Of a stretch of 5,826 bases of DNA, positions 1-5,768 are shown piece after piece. A program made the translations under genes and the position numbers. How positions within the stretch are numbered: position 1 is the first letter of the stretch; each line of letters starts with the position of its first letter. Source of the stretch: an uncultured Clostridium sp. (GTDB taxonomy: Bacteria; Bacillota; Clostridia; Lachnospirales; Lachnospiraceae); assembly GCA_958349075.1 (NCBI GenBank), contig CATWBR010000301.1, positions 1 to 5,826 on the forward strand, written 5' to 3'. The notes beneath the pieces are model-generated. The model was given only the letters and a program-made list of their open reading frames with translations. It was not told where the DNA came from and ran no database searches.

Positions 1-1
1 G

Positions 2-262
2 ATGAAAAGCGCAGAAAAAAGACAGGTGGAAATGGATCTCACAAGAATCTTTCTCACACCTCCTAATACAAGAAAAGAAAAAATTACATTGTTAGCCATG
101 CTGGTGGTCACCTTCGTCATTTTCTTCGGCCCCATCTGCTTTTCGGCCATACCGCCCGTGAAAGCAATATTCCTGGCCTGCATGCCTTCCCTTTCCATTT
201 CCTGGGGATGGATGGTGCTGCTGCGCTCTCTCTTCAGGAAAGATGAATTCTCGAGAAATTAA
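2..262 (+). CDS. Small two-helix membrane protein, unknown function (possibly 5'-truncated)
   Basis: This reads as an 86-residue protein that I do not recognise. The first ~28 residues are polar and basic. Two hydrophobic segments follow at about residues 29-50 and 54-75, separated by a short Pro-containing turn (IPPVK), and the tail is charged (FRKDEFSRN). This suggests a helical-hairpin inner-membrane protein with no enzymatic motif. The ATG is the second base of the window, so the ribosome binding site cannot be seen and the frame may continue upstream. An internal ATG at 32-34 has a purine-rich AGGTGG in front of it, but the spacing is only about 2 bases, so it is a weaker alternative. 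The frame ends 46 bases before a strong terminator, which supports a real + strand transcription unit ending here. It converges on the - strand genes. Coding status is likely but not proven. Confidence 0.55.
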   Translation: MKSAEKRQVEMDLTRIFLTPPNTRKEKITLLAMLVVTFVIFFGPICFSAIPPVKAIFLACMPSLSISWGWMVLLRSLFRKDEFSRN

Positions 263-307
263 GCGGTAACAGAACGGCCCGTACACACCGTACCTGGTCT
301 CCTGAAT

Positions 308-358
308 AAAAAAGACCGGTTCCGATTGAGCTTTGAACTCAGCCGGAGCCGGTTTTTT
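308..358. terminator. Strong bidirectional intrinsic terminator
   Basis: A long stem pairs 315-330 with 338-353 around a 7-base loop (CTTTGAA), with one A/C mismatch and a few G-T wobbles. The base of the stem is ACCGG/CCGGT. Six T follow on the + strand (353-358) and six A precede it (308-313), giving a T-tract on either strand. It most likely ends the small membrane-protein transcript from the left and would also stop any - strand transcript passing the tRNA terminator. Confidence 0.9.
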
Positions 359-368
359 ATTGAAAGCA

Positions 369-397
369 GTAACCCGTGGGCGGAGCAGACGGGTTAC
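369..397. repeat. Perfect 9-bp inverted repeat (stem-loop)
   Basis: GTAACCCGT at 369-377 is exactly complementary to ACGGGTTAC at 389-397, around an 11-base G-rich loop (378-388). No T-tract follows on either strand, so it is not a classic terminator. It lies 11 bases right of the bidirectional terminator. It could be an operator-like palindrome, an RNA hairpin or part of a repeat element; nothing in the sequence decides between these. Confidence 0.7.
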
Positions 398-444
398 CAT
401 TTATATCGTTTCATCTTGATTCGATTAGTTTCTTGCGGGATCGT

Positions 445-468
445 ATGCAACACGGAATGCAACATGGA
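445..468. repeat. 12-bp tandem duplication, two copies
   Basis: ATGCAACACGGA (445-456) is followed directly by ATGCAACATGGA (457-468), 11 of 12 identical, and the next three bases (ATG, 469-471) begin a third copy. The unit is divisible by three, but no convincing gene runs through it. It lies just left of the palindromic element at 477-610. Confidence 0.8.
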
Positions 469-476
469 ATGATAAA

Positions 477-571
477 GAGTCTGCCTCGGAAGACTCGCGC
501 GCCGGAGCACGGTCGCTTTAGCCGCATATTACATCTTCGCGCGAGTGCGCATCCTGCCCGGAGGGCTTTTT
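477..571. other. Palindrome-rich element, possible small structured RNA or dispersed repeat
   Basis: Several exact inverted repeats overlap here. GAGTCT (477-482) pairs with AGACTC (491-496). ACTCGCGCG (493-501) pairs with CGCGCGAGT (538-546), enclosing 36 bases. The two stems share bases 493-496, so only one can form fully at a time. A short GCCC/GGGC hairpin (556-566, three-base loop) follows and runs into five T (567-571), which resembles a small intrinsic terminator reading on the + strand. There is no plausible protein or ribosome binding site. Competing stems followed by a terminator suggest a + strand RNA of about 100 bases, but I see no convincing promoter to its left, so a mobile or dispersed palindromic repeat is equally possible. 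It does not match an RNA family I can name. Confidence 0.45.
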
Positions 572-610
572 CATATCATAGGGGCACTTTCCTATGATAT
601 AAAAAGCCCT
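562..610. repeat. Long inverted repeat, two 20-base arms with a one-base bulge
   Basis: Bases 562-571 and 601-610 are exact reverse complements (AGGGCTTTTT / AAAAAGCCCT), and so are 573-582 and 591-600 (ATATCATAGG / CCTATGATAT). C572 is the only unpaired base, and the loop is 583-590. The outer arms also carry the T-tracts of two terminators pointing at each other: a small + strand one ending at 571 and the tRNA terminator ending at 601 on the - strand. The outer arms can therefore pair either with each other or within the separate terminators. Confidence 0.85.
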
Positions 611-623
611 GTAAAATCAGGGC
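601..623 (-). terminator. Intrinsic terminator of the tRNA-Phe/Gly unit
   Basis: On the - strand the stem GCCCTG/CAGGGC (623-618 with 611-606) with a six-base loop (ATTTTA) is followed by five T (605-601). It begins 8 bases after the end of tRNA-Gly, exactly where the tRNA transcript should stop. Confidence 0.88.
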
Positions 624-631
624 AGCAAAAA

Positions 632-702
632 AGCGGGTGATGGGAATCGAACCCACGTATCTAGCTTGGAAGGCTAGTGTTCTACCATTGAACTACACCC
701 GC
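632..702 (-). tRNA. tRNA-Gly, anticodon TCC
   Basis: The - strand folds into a full cloverleaf of 71 bases. The acceptor stem is GCGGGTG/CACCCGC, the D arm GTTC/GAAC, and the anticodon stem CTAGC/GCTAG with loop CTTCCAA (anticodon TCC, reading GGA/GGG). The variable loop has four bases, the T loop is TTCGATT, and the discriminator base is U, as expected for bacterial tRNA-Gly. CCA is not encoded and must be added by CCA-adding enzyme. It lies 25 bases downstream of tRNA-Phe and 8 bases before the shared terminator, so the two are probably processed from one precursor. Confidence 0.97.
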
Positions 703-727
703 ATAATGTATGAATATGAAATTAAAG

Positions 728-800
<73 letters not shown>

Positions 801-856
801 CTCCTGAGAAATCTGTTGATTCTCTCACCGCACTGGCGTTACCAGCAACGTAAATC

Positions 857-885
857 ATTTTACTAAATTTTCGCCCTGTTGTCAA
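857..885 (-). promoter_or_regulatory. Sigma-A-type promoter of the tRNA-Phe/Gly unit
   Basis: Reading the - strand, a perfect -35 box TTGACA (885-880) and a -10 box TAAAAT (862-857) are separated by exactly 17 bases. Transcription should start near 850, giving a leader of about 50 bases before tRNA-Phe. An A-rich stretch directly upstream of the -35 box (about 890-900) resembles the UP elements of stable-RNA promoters. The leader begins with a small CTGG/CCAG hairpin (845-833). Confidence 0.88.
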
Positions 886-896
886 GGAGTTTTTTC

Positions 897-920
897 TTTG
901 TTTCACGGGTTTGTTTCACG
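897..920. repeat. Two direct 11-bp repeats upstream of the tRNA promoter
   Basis: TTTGTTTCACG occurs at 897-907 and again at 910-920, a 13-base period. It begins 12 bases upstream of the tRNA -35 box. Each copy contains TGTTTCACG, identical to the first nine bases of the 16-bp parS palindrome known from Bacillus (TGTTTCACGTGAAACA), but here the copies point the same way and the second half is missing. It may be a regulator site, an UP-like element or a degenerate parS; the function is undetermined. Confidence 0.55.
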
Positions 921-994
921 ATTTTTTAATCCGGCCTGTGAAGTAATTTCCAGAGCTCTTTTATTTTATTCGCGTCATGCCGTTATGTGAACCG

Positions 995-1024
995 GGAAGG
1001 CGGCTGTTTCCCGCCGCCGTTTCC
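995..1024 (-). terminator. GC-rich hairpin just after rsmA, possible weak terminator
   Basis: On the - strand GGCGGC (1018-1013) pairs with GCCGCC (1004-999) around an eight-base loop, and GGAA/TTCC extends the stem past a two-base bulge. It starts 12 bases after the rsmA stop. No T-tract follows, so it may be a weak or factor-dependent terminator, or a 3'-end stabilising hairpin. No better candidate is visible between rsmA and the tRNA promoter. Confidence 0.4.
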
Positions 1025-1036
1025 TGGTTTCGGCTT

Positions 1037-1912
1037 TCATGAACGATTGTTTTCGGAAAGGATATTCGCCAGCAATGCAAATTGCTCAAGCGTTAATGCC
1101 TCGCCTCTGACTGCGGCCGGCACGCCCAGTTTCCCGATAGACTCCGCAATGATTTCCTTTGGGATTTGTATTTCCGGCGAATTGTTTAAACCGTTTAAAA
1201 GAGTCTTTCTCCTCTGGTTAAAAGATGCGCGGATCAGTTTGAACATCAGCTCCCTGTCGGCCACCTCCACAGGCGGCGTTCTGTGGCGTGTGAGACGGAT
1301 TACGGCCGAACCCACATTAGGACGTGGGATAAAGCAGTTTGGCGGCACGTTGGCCACAATATACGGCTCTGCGTAGTACTGGACCGCCAGGGACAGAGCG
1401 CCGTAATCTTTTGTTCCCGGCCCGACCTGCATTCTGTCGGCCACCTCTTTCTGGACCATGACCGTGATATTGTCGATGGGAACACCGCTTTCAAAGAGTC
1501 CCATAATAATCGGCGTCGTGATATAGTAGGGGAGGTTTGCCACCACCTTAATCGGTTTTCCTCCGTTATATTCCTCTGCCAGTTTTTTTATGTCAACCTT
1601 TAGGATATCCTCATTGATTACGGTAATATTTTCATAATCCTTAAGCGTTTCCTCCAGAATCGGTATCAGGTGGCTGTCAATCTCGACAGCCACAACCTTA
1701 CCGGCATTGTCGGCCAGGTACTGGGTCATTGTTCCTATACCCGGACCTATCTCCAGAACCATGTCGTCCTTCGTCACCCCGGCCGCATCTACAATTTTAG
1801 AAAGAACGTGGGTGTCAATGAGGAAATTCTGTCCGAATTTTTTCTGAAAGGCAAAGCCGTACTTTTGTATAATCTCGATTGTGTTTTTGGGATTTCCCAA
1901 ATCTATGCGCAT
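1037..1912 (-). CDS. rsmA: 16S rRNA (adenine(1518)-N6/adenine(1519)-N6)-dimethyltransferase RsmA
   Basis: The 291-residue protein is a full-length KsgA/RsmA, the SAM-dependent enzyme that dimethylates two adjacent adenines in the 3'-terminal helix of 16S rRNA late in 30S assembly; loss in many bacteria gives kasugamycin resistance. Visible family motifs are the N-terminal FGQNFL (26-31), the SAM-binding EIGPGIG (54-60), the acidic ribose-binding residues in VVAVEID (73-79), a NED acidic loop (100-102), the catalytic NLPYY (126-130), FIPRPNVGSAV (194-204) and FNQRRKTL (231-238). I placed the start at 1912 rather than the in-frame ATG at 1963: the shorter form begins like other members, has an AAGGA six bases upstream, and lies one base past the tatD stop. 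The longer start would overlap tatD by 50 bases. Its ribosome binding site lies within the end of tatD, so translation is probably coupled. Confidence 0.96.
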   Translation of the reverse strand: MRIDLGNPKNTIEIIQKYGFAFQKKFGQNFLIDTHVLSKIVDAAGVTKDDMVLEIGPGIGTMTQYLADNAGKVVAVEIDSHLIPILEETLKDYENITVINEDILKVDIKKLAEEYNGGKPIKVVANLPYYITTPIIMGLFESGVPIDNITVMVQKEVADRMQVGPGTKDYGALSLAVQYYAEPYIVANVPPNCFIPRPNVGSAVIRLTRHRTPPVEVADRELMFKLIRASFNQRRKTLLNGLNNSPEIQIPKEIIAESIGKLGVPAAVRGEALTLEQFALLANILSENNRS

Positions 1913-1913
1913 A

Positions 1914-2702
1914 TCAGTTCCTTTCTGATTTCCCCGGAGCCAAATGATAAAGCTGTTTGGCATTCAGGTTGGTTGCCCGGATCACTTCCTCCGTGCTTAA
2001 TCCCCTTATCTCAGCCATGGCATCCACCACATACGGAAGATTAAAAGAAGAATTCCGTTTTCCCCTGTTGGGGACCGGCGCCAGATAAGGGCAGTCTGTT
2101 TCAAGCACCAGCCTGTCGAGCGGTGCATATTCCACCACCTCTTTCAGCTTCTTTGCATTGCTGAAGGTCAGAACTCCGCCGATACCAAGATAAAATCCCA
2201 GGTTCAGGAACTCTCTGGCCATCTCTTTGCCGTAGGAAAAACAGTGGATTACTCCGCCGATCTCCTCCGATTTATGTTCCTTCAAAATATCAAGTGTGTC
2301 TTTGGCTGCGTCCCTGCTGTGGATGACAACGGGTCTCTTGACCTCTCTCGCCAGCTCCAGCTGACGGCCGAACCAGTACCTCTGAATCTCATGGGAGGGC
2401 TCGTCCCAATAATAGTCCAGCCCGATTTCTCCCACCGCCACGATCTGGGGATCCATGGCCGCGGTCCTAAGCCTGGCAAATTTTTCTTCATCCAGTTCCG
2501 CACTGCTGCTGGGATGGACTCCCGCCGCCCCGTAGACCTGCGGATAGCGTTTTGTCAGCTCCAGTGTGTGTTCGGTACTGGCCATATCGTTTCCTATATT
2601 TACAACAGCCTCAATTCCGTGCTCGGTAAGGCCCTGCAGCAGTTCTTCCCTGTCTTCGTCAAATGCCTCGTCATCGTAATGGGCATGTGTATCAAAAATC
2701 AT
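1914..2702 (-). CDS. tatD: TatD-family metal-dependent DNase/hydrolase
   Basis: The 262-residue protein has the full length and all metal-site residues of the TatD family (amidohydrolase-fold TIM barrel): HAH at 6-8, the GEIGLDY motif with Glu92, His128 in VVIHSRDA, His153 in VIHCFSYG and Asp203 in LETDCPYLAP, as well as GVHP at 61-64. Family members are cytoplasmic Mg/Mn-dependent 3'-5' nucleases acting on DNA, linked to repair of oxidised or alkylated DNA; the physiological substrate here is unknown. The start at 2702 is supported by GGAGG (2713-2709) six bases upstream. A sigma-A promoter lies 55 bases ahead, so tatD leads a two-gene unit with rsmA, one base beyond its stop. In Bacillus and many clostridia the RNase M5 gene (rnmV) lies between tatD and rsmA; it is not present here. 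The symbol is a family name; a paralogue such as YabD/YcfH is equally apt. Confidence 0.95.
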   Translation of the reverse strand: MIFDTHAHYDDEAFDEDREELLQGLTEHGIEAVVNIGNDMASTEHTLELTKRYPQVYGAAGVHPSSSAELDEEKFARLRTAAMDPQIVAVGEIGLDYYWDEPSHEIQRYWFGRQLELAREVKRPVVIHSRDAAKDTLDILKEHKSEEIGGVIHCFSYGKEMAREFLNLGFYLGIGGVLTFSNAKKLKEVVEYAPLDRLVLETDCPYLAPVPNRGKRNSSFNLPYVVDAMAEIRGLSTEEVIRATNLNAKQLYHLAPGKSERN

Positions 2703-2756
2703 TTGTTTCCTCCGGTCTTCTTATCCGTTTTGGTATTTATCCGTTACTCACGCACC

Positions 2757-2785
2757 ATTATAGCCAATCTCCCGTGAAAAAACAA
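2757..2785 (-). promoter_or_regulatory. Sigma-A-type promoter of tatD-rsmA
   Basis: Reading the - strand, TTGTTT (2785-2780) is followed after exactly 17 bases by a perfect -10 box TATAAT (2762-2757). Transcription should start near 2750, giving a leader of about 48 bases before the tatD start. It lies in the 118-base gap after the EcsC-like gene, which has no clear terminator, so read-through from upstream may add to it. Confidence 0.82.
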
Positions 2786-2820
2786 TGACTATCGGGGTTT
2801 TACTTCCGTTTTTACGCCTT

Positions 2821-3642
2821 TTATCCACGTTTTTCCTCTGATTTTCCCAGCAAATACCTTCTCTCCAGCTTGATCGCTGCATAGTCGGTCACCTTTTTCA
2901 TATAAATGCCGTCATACAGGCCTCCGATTACACCTGCAATTGGAACTCCCTGCAGGAATTTCATGTACAAAAGCTCCCCCGAAAGGGCCCGGGAAGCGGC
3001 CAGAGCAGCCTCGTCCACGTCTGCCGAAGCGTCCCCCGGCGCCCCGGCTCCGTAAGCCCTGCGGGCCATTCGGTACAGCTTCCGGTTCATTGCCGCATCC
3101 CGCTCCTTAAAGTCTTCCCCGCTGTACAGAGACAGCGCCAGCAGCTCCAAAAGCAGTTCCTGTTCCCCCGGATTCCTGTAATCCACGCCAAAATGCAGCG
3201 CCTGTGTATACAGGCCTCTGAGCAGTGCAGCCAGAAAGAGCGGGATATCCGGAAGACCGATTCCAAGAAGCCCCAGAACCGCCCCCTCCGCACAGGCCCC
3301 GGCCACCCCTGCTGCTGCCTGACGGGCCGCCAGTTTTCTGCCCGCCGCCAGGTTTTTTCTGACCGGATAGAGCCTGCCTGCGTACTCCCGCGTCTTGAAT
3401 TCTGCTTCCAGCTTCTCCTTGGGAAATGTTTTTTCGATCGCTCCGGTACCGTTTTCCAAAATCACGCAAAAAGCCCTGTAAAATGCATCTTCCAGTTTTT
3501 CCCTCAATCCGTCCGGCACTGCCTTATGCAGTTTTTTCTCCCAGAACGGTTCCTTTCTGGTTCCATATCTTTTGAGAATCTTATTTTCACGTTTTAGAAA
3601 AGAATCCCATTCCTTTTCCAGAGGTGTCTTTTTATCCGCCAT
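2821..3642 (-). CDS. EcsC family protein
   Basis: The 273-residue protein matches the EcsC family in layout. An N-terminal charged helical region contains KAVPDGLREKL (40-50). A central hydrophobic block is centred on GIGLPDIPLFLAALLRGLYTQALHFGVDY (127-155), which carries the family-like G-x-x-D-I-P and LRG patterns. A second conserved patch, QGVPIAGVIGGLYDG (231-245), precedes a basic end with LERRY (259-263). EcsC is named for the third gene of the Bacillus ecs locus, where ecsA and ecsB encode an ABC transporter; the biochemical role of EcsC is not established, and no transporter genes are adjacent here. There is no signal peptide. A low-complexity Ala/Gly/Asp stretch (198-222) interrupts the conserved parts. 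The start at 3642 has AAAGGAG (3658-3652) nine bases upstream. A hairpin separates it from metG and no strong promoter of its own is seen, so it may depend on partial read-through. Confidence 0.85.
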   Translation of the reverse strand: MADKKTPLEKEWDSFLKRENKILKRYGTRKEPFWEKKLHKAVPDGLREKLEDAFYRAFCVILENGTGAIEKTFPKEKLEAEFKTREYAGRLYPVRKNLAAGRKLAARQAAAGVAGACAEGAVLGLLGIGLPDIPLFLAALLRGLYTQALHFGVDYRNPGEQELLLELLALSLYSGEDFKERDAAMNRKLYRMARRAYGAGAPGDASADVDEAALAASRALSGELLYMKFLQGVPIAGVIGGLYDGIYMKKVTDYAAIKLERRYLLGKSEEKRG

Positions 3643-3684
3643 CTACCCTGTCTCCTTTCACCGGTCACTTTTCCGTAAGACAAG

Positions 3685-3721
3685 AACCCCCGCCCGGAAC
3701 ACTGCGTTTCCAGGCGGGGTT
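3685..3721 (-). terminator. Hairpin between metG and the EcsC-like gene, probable terminator or attenuating hairpin
   Basis: A strong stem pairs AACCCCGCC..GGAA (3721-3708 on the - strand) with TTCC..GGCGGGGGTT (3699-3685), with one bulged C/G and a loop of about eight bases. It lies 67 bases after the metG stop. The following - strand bases (CTTGTCTT) are only moderately T-rich, so termination may be incomplete, which would allow some read-through into the EcsC-like gene 43 bases further on. Confidence 0.7.
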
Positions 3722-3788
3722 TAACCCGAATTCCGTCTTATATAAAAGGCTGCATTATCCGCCGGTCCGCACTATGACTCTTACGGAA

Positions 3789-5768
3789 TCAGCAGATTTC
3801 AGCGCCTGCCGGCATATCCTTCTCCGGCTTCATAAGCGCCAGATTGCCTTCGCTGTCCTCTGCGCAGAGGAGCATTCCCTCGGACAGCATTCCCGCCAGC
3901 TTAGCCGGTTTTAAGTTCGTAACGACCATAACCTTTTTGCCCACCATCTCTTCCGGTGTGTAGTACGCCTTAATTCCGCTCAGGATCTGGCGGACTTTTG
4001 ATCCCACCTTCACCTGGGAGCAAAGAAGTTTTTTGGACTTCGGAACTGCCTCGCAGGCGATAATTTCGCCAATCTGGAACTGAAGCTTTGCAAAATCATC
4101 GTATGTGATTTCCGGCTTTGCTTCCAAGTCAATCACATTCTCATCCTCTTTTGCTTCTTCCGGCTGTCCTGCCTCGGCCGCCTCGGCTGCCCTCATTGCT
4201 TCAACCTTCTCCATCACCTCTTTGACATCCATACGTGCAAAAAGTATTTCCGGTTTCCCGGTCACATTTCCTCCTGACGGATAGAGGCCAAATGTGCCCA
4301 TTTCCTCCAGGGTTCTCTTCTGCGTGTTAATCTGAGCCAGAATCTTCTCAGCCGTCTCAGGCATGAAGGAGTATAACAGGGATGCGCCGATTGTGATAGC
4401 TTCCGTCAAGTTATAGAGAACGGTTGCAAGACGATCCTTTTTTTCCTCATCCTTTGCCAGTGTCCACGGTGTAGTCTCATCAATATATTTGTTGCTTCTT
4501 CTGAATATTCCGAAGATATCCGTAATGGCATCCGCTACGCGCAGCTTATCCATCTTCTCGTCCACCTTCTTCACGGCATCCAGTACGGTTGCCTTCAAAT
4601 CCGCATCAACTTCCTCGGATACGCCCGCATCTGTGACAACGCCTCCAAAGTATTTATTGCTCATTGAAATTGTCCTGTTTACCAGGTTTCCAAGGATATT
4701 TGCCAGGTCGGAGTTCATACGCTCCACCATCAAATCCCAGGAAATAACGCCGTCGTTTTCAAACGGCATCTCGTGAAGTACAAAGTATCGCACCGCATCC
4801 ACTCCGAAGAAATCCACCAATGTGTCGGCATAGAGAACATTTCCTTTGGATTTGCTCATCTTACCGTCGCCCTGCAGCAGCCAGGGATGTCCAAATACCT
4901 GTTTCGGCAGCGGAAGATCCAGAGCCATCAGGAAGATCGGCCAGTAAATTGTATGGAAACGGATGATGTCTTTACCAATCAGATGAAGATCGGCCGGCCA
5001 GAATTTTTCAAATAATTCGCTGTGGTTTCCGTCGCAGTCATAGCCTAAGCCTGTAATATAGTTGGTCAGGGCATCCAGCCATACGTATGTCACATGTTTC
5101 GGATCAAAGGATACGGGGATTCCCCATTTAAAGGAGGTCCTGGATACACAGAGATCCTGAAGTCCCGGAAGCAGGAAGTTGTTCATCATCTCATTTTTAC
5201 GGGATACCGGCTGGATAAATTCCGGATGCTCATTGATATGGTCAATCAGCCTCTGGGCATATTTGCTCATTTTAAAGAAATATGCCTCTTCCTTGGCCGG
5301 GATAACCGGACGGCCGCAGTCTGGGCATTTGCCGTCCACTACCTGGGAAGAAGTCCAGAAGGACTCACACGGCGTACAGTAAAGCCCCTCATAGTGGCCT
5401 TTGTAAATATCGCCCTGGTCGTAGAGCTTTTTAAAAATCTTCTGCACCTGCTCTTCGTGATCCTTGTCCGTTGTACGGATAAATTTGTCATAGGACGTAT
5501 TCATCAGATCCCAGATAGACTTAATCTGGTCTGCCACGCCATCTACAAACTCCTGAGGCGTTATGCCGGCTTCCTCGGCCTTCAGCTCGATCTTCTGGCC
5601 GTGCTCGTCGGTTCCCGTCTGGAAACGCACGTCATAGCCCTGTTCCCTCTTATATCTGGCAATACTGTCTGCCAGGACAATCTCATAAGTGTTGCCGATA
5701 TGCGGCTTACCTGATGTGTAGGCAATTGCGGTAGTTATATAATATGGTTTTTTGCAGTTCTGACACAT
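3789..5768 (-). CDS. metG: Methionyl-tRNA synthetase (MetRS)
   Basis: The 659-residue protein is a complete class I aminoacyl-tRNA synthetase that charges tRNA-Met, initiator and elongator, with methionine in the cytoplasm. The ATP-binding signatures are HIGN (23-26) and KMSKS (303-307). A zinc knuckle is formed by Cys131/Cys134 and Cys148/Cys151. The anticodon-binding helical domain spans about 330-480 (with the NLVNR region near 361). An Ala/Glu-rich linker (about 518-550) leads to a C-terminal Trbp111/EMAP-II-type tRNA-binding OB fold (about 555-659), which usually mediates dimerisation. This is the long form typical of Firmicutes. The start at 5768 is supported by AGGAGG (5783-5778) nine bases upstream; a nearby ATG is out of frame. 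The protein begins MCQNCKKPYY, an N-terminal Cys-x-x-Cys not part of the core enzyme. The promoter and any T-box or other leader lie beyond the window edge. Confidence 0.98.
   Translation of the reverse strand: MCQNCKKPYYITTAIAYTSGKPHIGNTYEIVLADSIARYKREQGYDVRFQTGTDEHGQKIELKAEEAGITPQEFVDGVADQIKSIWDLMNTSYDKFIRTTDKDHEEQVQKIFKKLYDQGDIYKGHYEGLYCTPCESFWTSSQVVDGKCPDCGRPVIPAKEEAYFFKMSKYAQRLIDHINEHPEFIQPVSRKNEMMNNFLLPGLQDLCVSRTSFKWGIPVSFDPKHVTYVWLDALTNYITGLGYDCDGNHSELFEKFWPADLHLIGKDIIRFHTIYWPIFLMALDLPLPKQVFGHPWLLQGDGKMSKSKGNVLYADTLVDFFGVDAVRYFVLHEMPFENDGVISWDLMVERMNSDLANILGNLVNRTISMSNKYFGGVVTDAGVSEEVDADLKATVLDAVKKVDEKMDKLRVADAITDIFGIFRRSNKYIDETTPWTLAKDEEKKDRLATVLYNLTEAITIGASLLYSFMPETAEKILAQINTQKRTLEEMGTFGLYPSGGNVTGKPEILFARMDVKEVMEKVEAMRAAEAAEAGQPEEAKEDENVIDLEAKPEITYDDFAKLQFQIGEIIACEAVPKSKKLLCSQVKVGSKVRQILSGIKAYYTPEEMVGKKVMVVTNLKPAKLAGMLSEGMLLCAEDSEGNLALMKPEKDMPAGAEIC

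Noticed and set aside
92..400. Open frame of 102 codons on the - strand
   Set aside because: It overlaps the + strand membrane-protein frame, runs straight through the bidirectional terminator, and has neither a ribosome binding site nor recognisable protein character.
376..597. Open frame of 73 codons on the + strand through the repeat-rich spacer
   Set aside because: It crosses the stem-loops and the terminator-like hairpin, lacks a ribosome binding site, and its composition follows the repeats rather than a protein.
987..1376. Open frame of 129 codons on the + strand
   Set aside because: It is antisense to the conserved C-terminal half of rsmA and has no motifs or ribosome binding site of its own.
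1913..1963. Longer rsmA start giving 17 extra residues
   Set aside because: It would overlap tatD by 50 bases, the extra residues do not resemble the family N-terminus, and a better-placed start with an AAGGA exists at 1912.
2244..2777. Open frame of 177 codons on the + strand
   Set aside because: It is antisense to tatD, whose metal-site residues are all intact, and it ends inside the tatD promoter.
3724..3788. Possible promoter for the EcsC-like gene (TATATAAG near 3739-3746 on the - strand)
   Set aside because: There is no acceptable -35 box at 16-18 bases, and transcription would have to pass the strong hairpin at 3685-3721.
5094..5714. Open frame of 206 codons on the + strand
   Set aside because: It is antisense to the HIGN and zinc-knuckle region of metG; the length comes from the constrained codons of metG.
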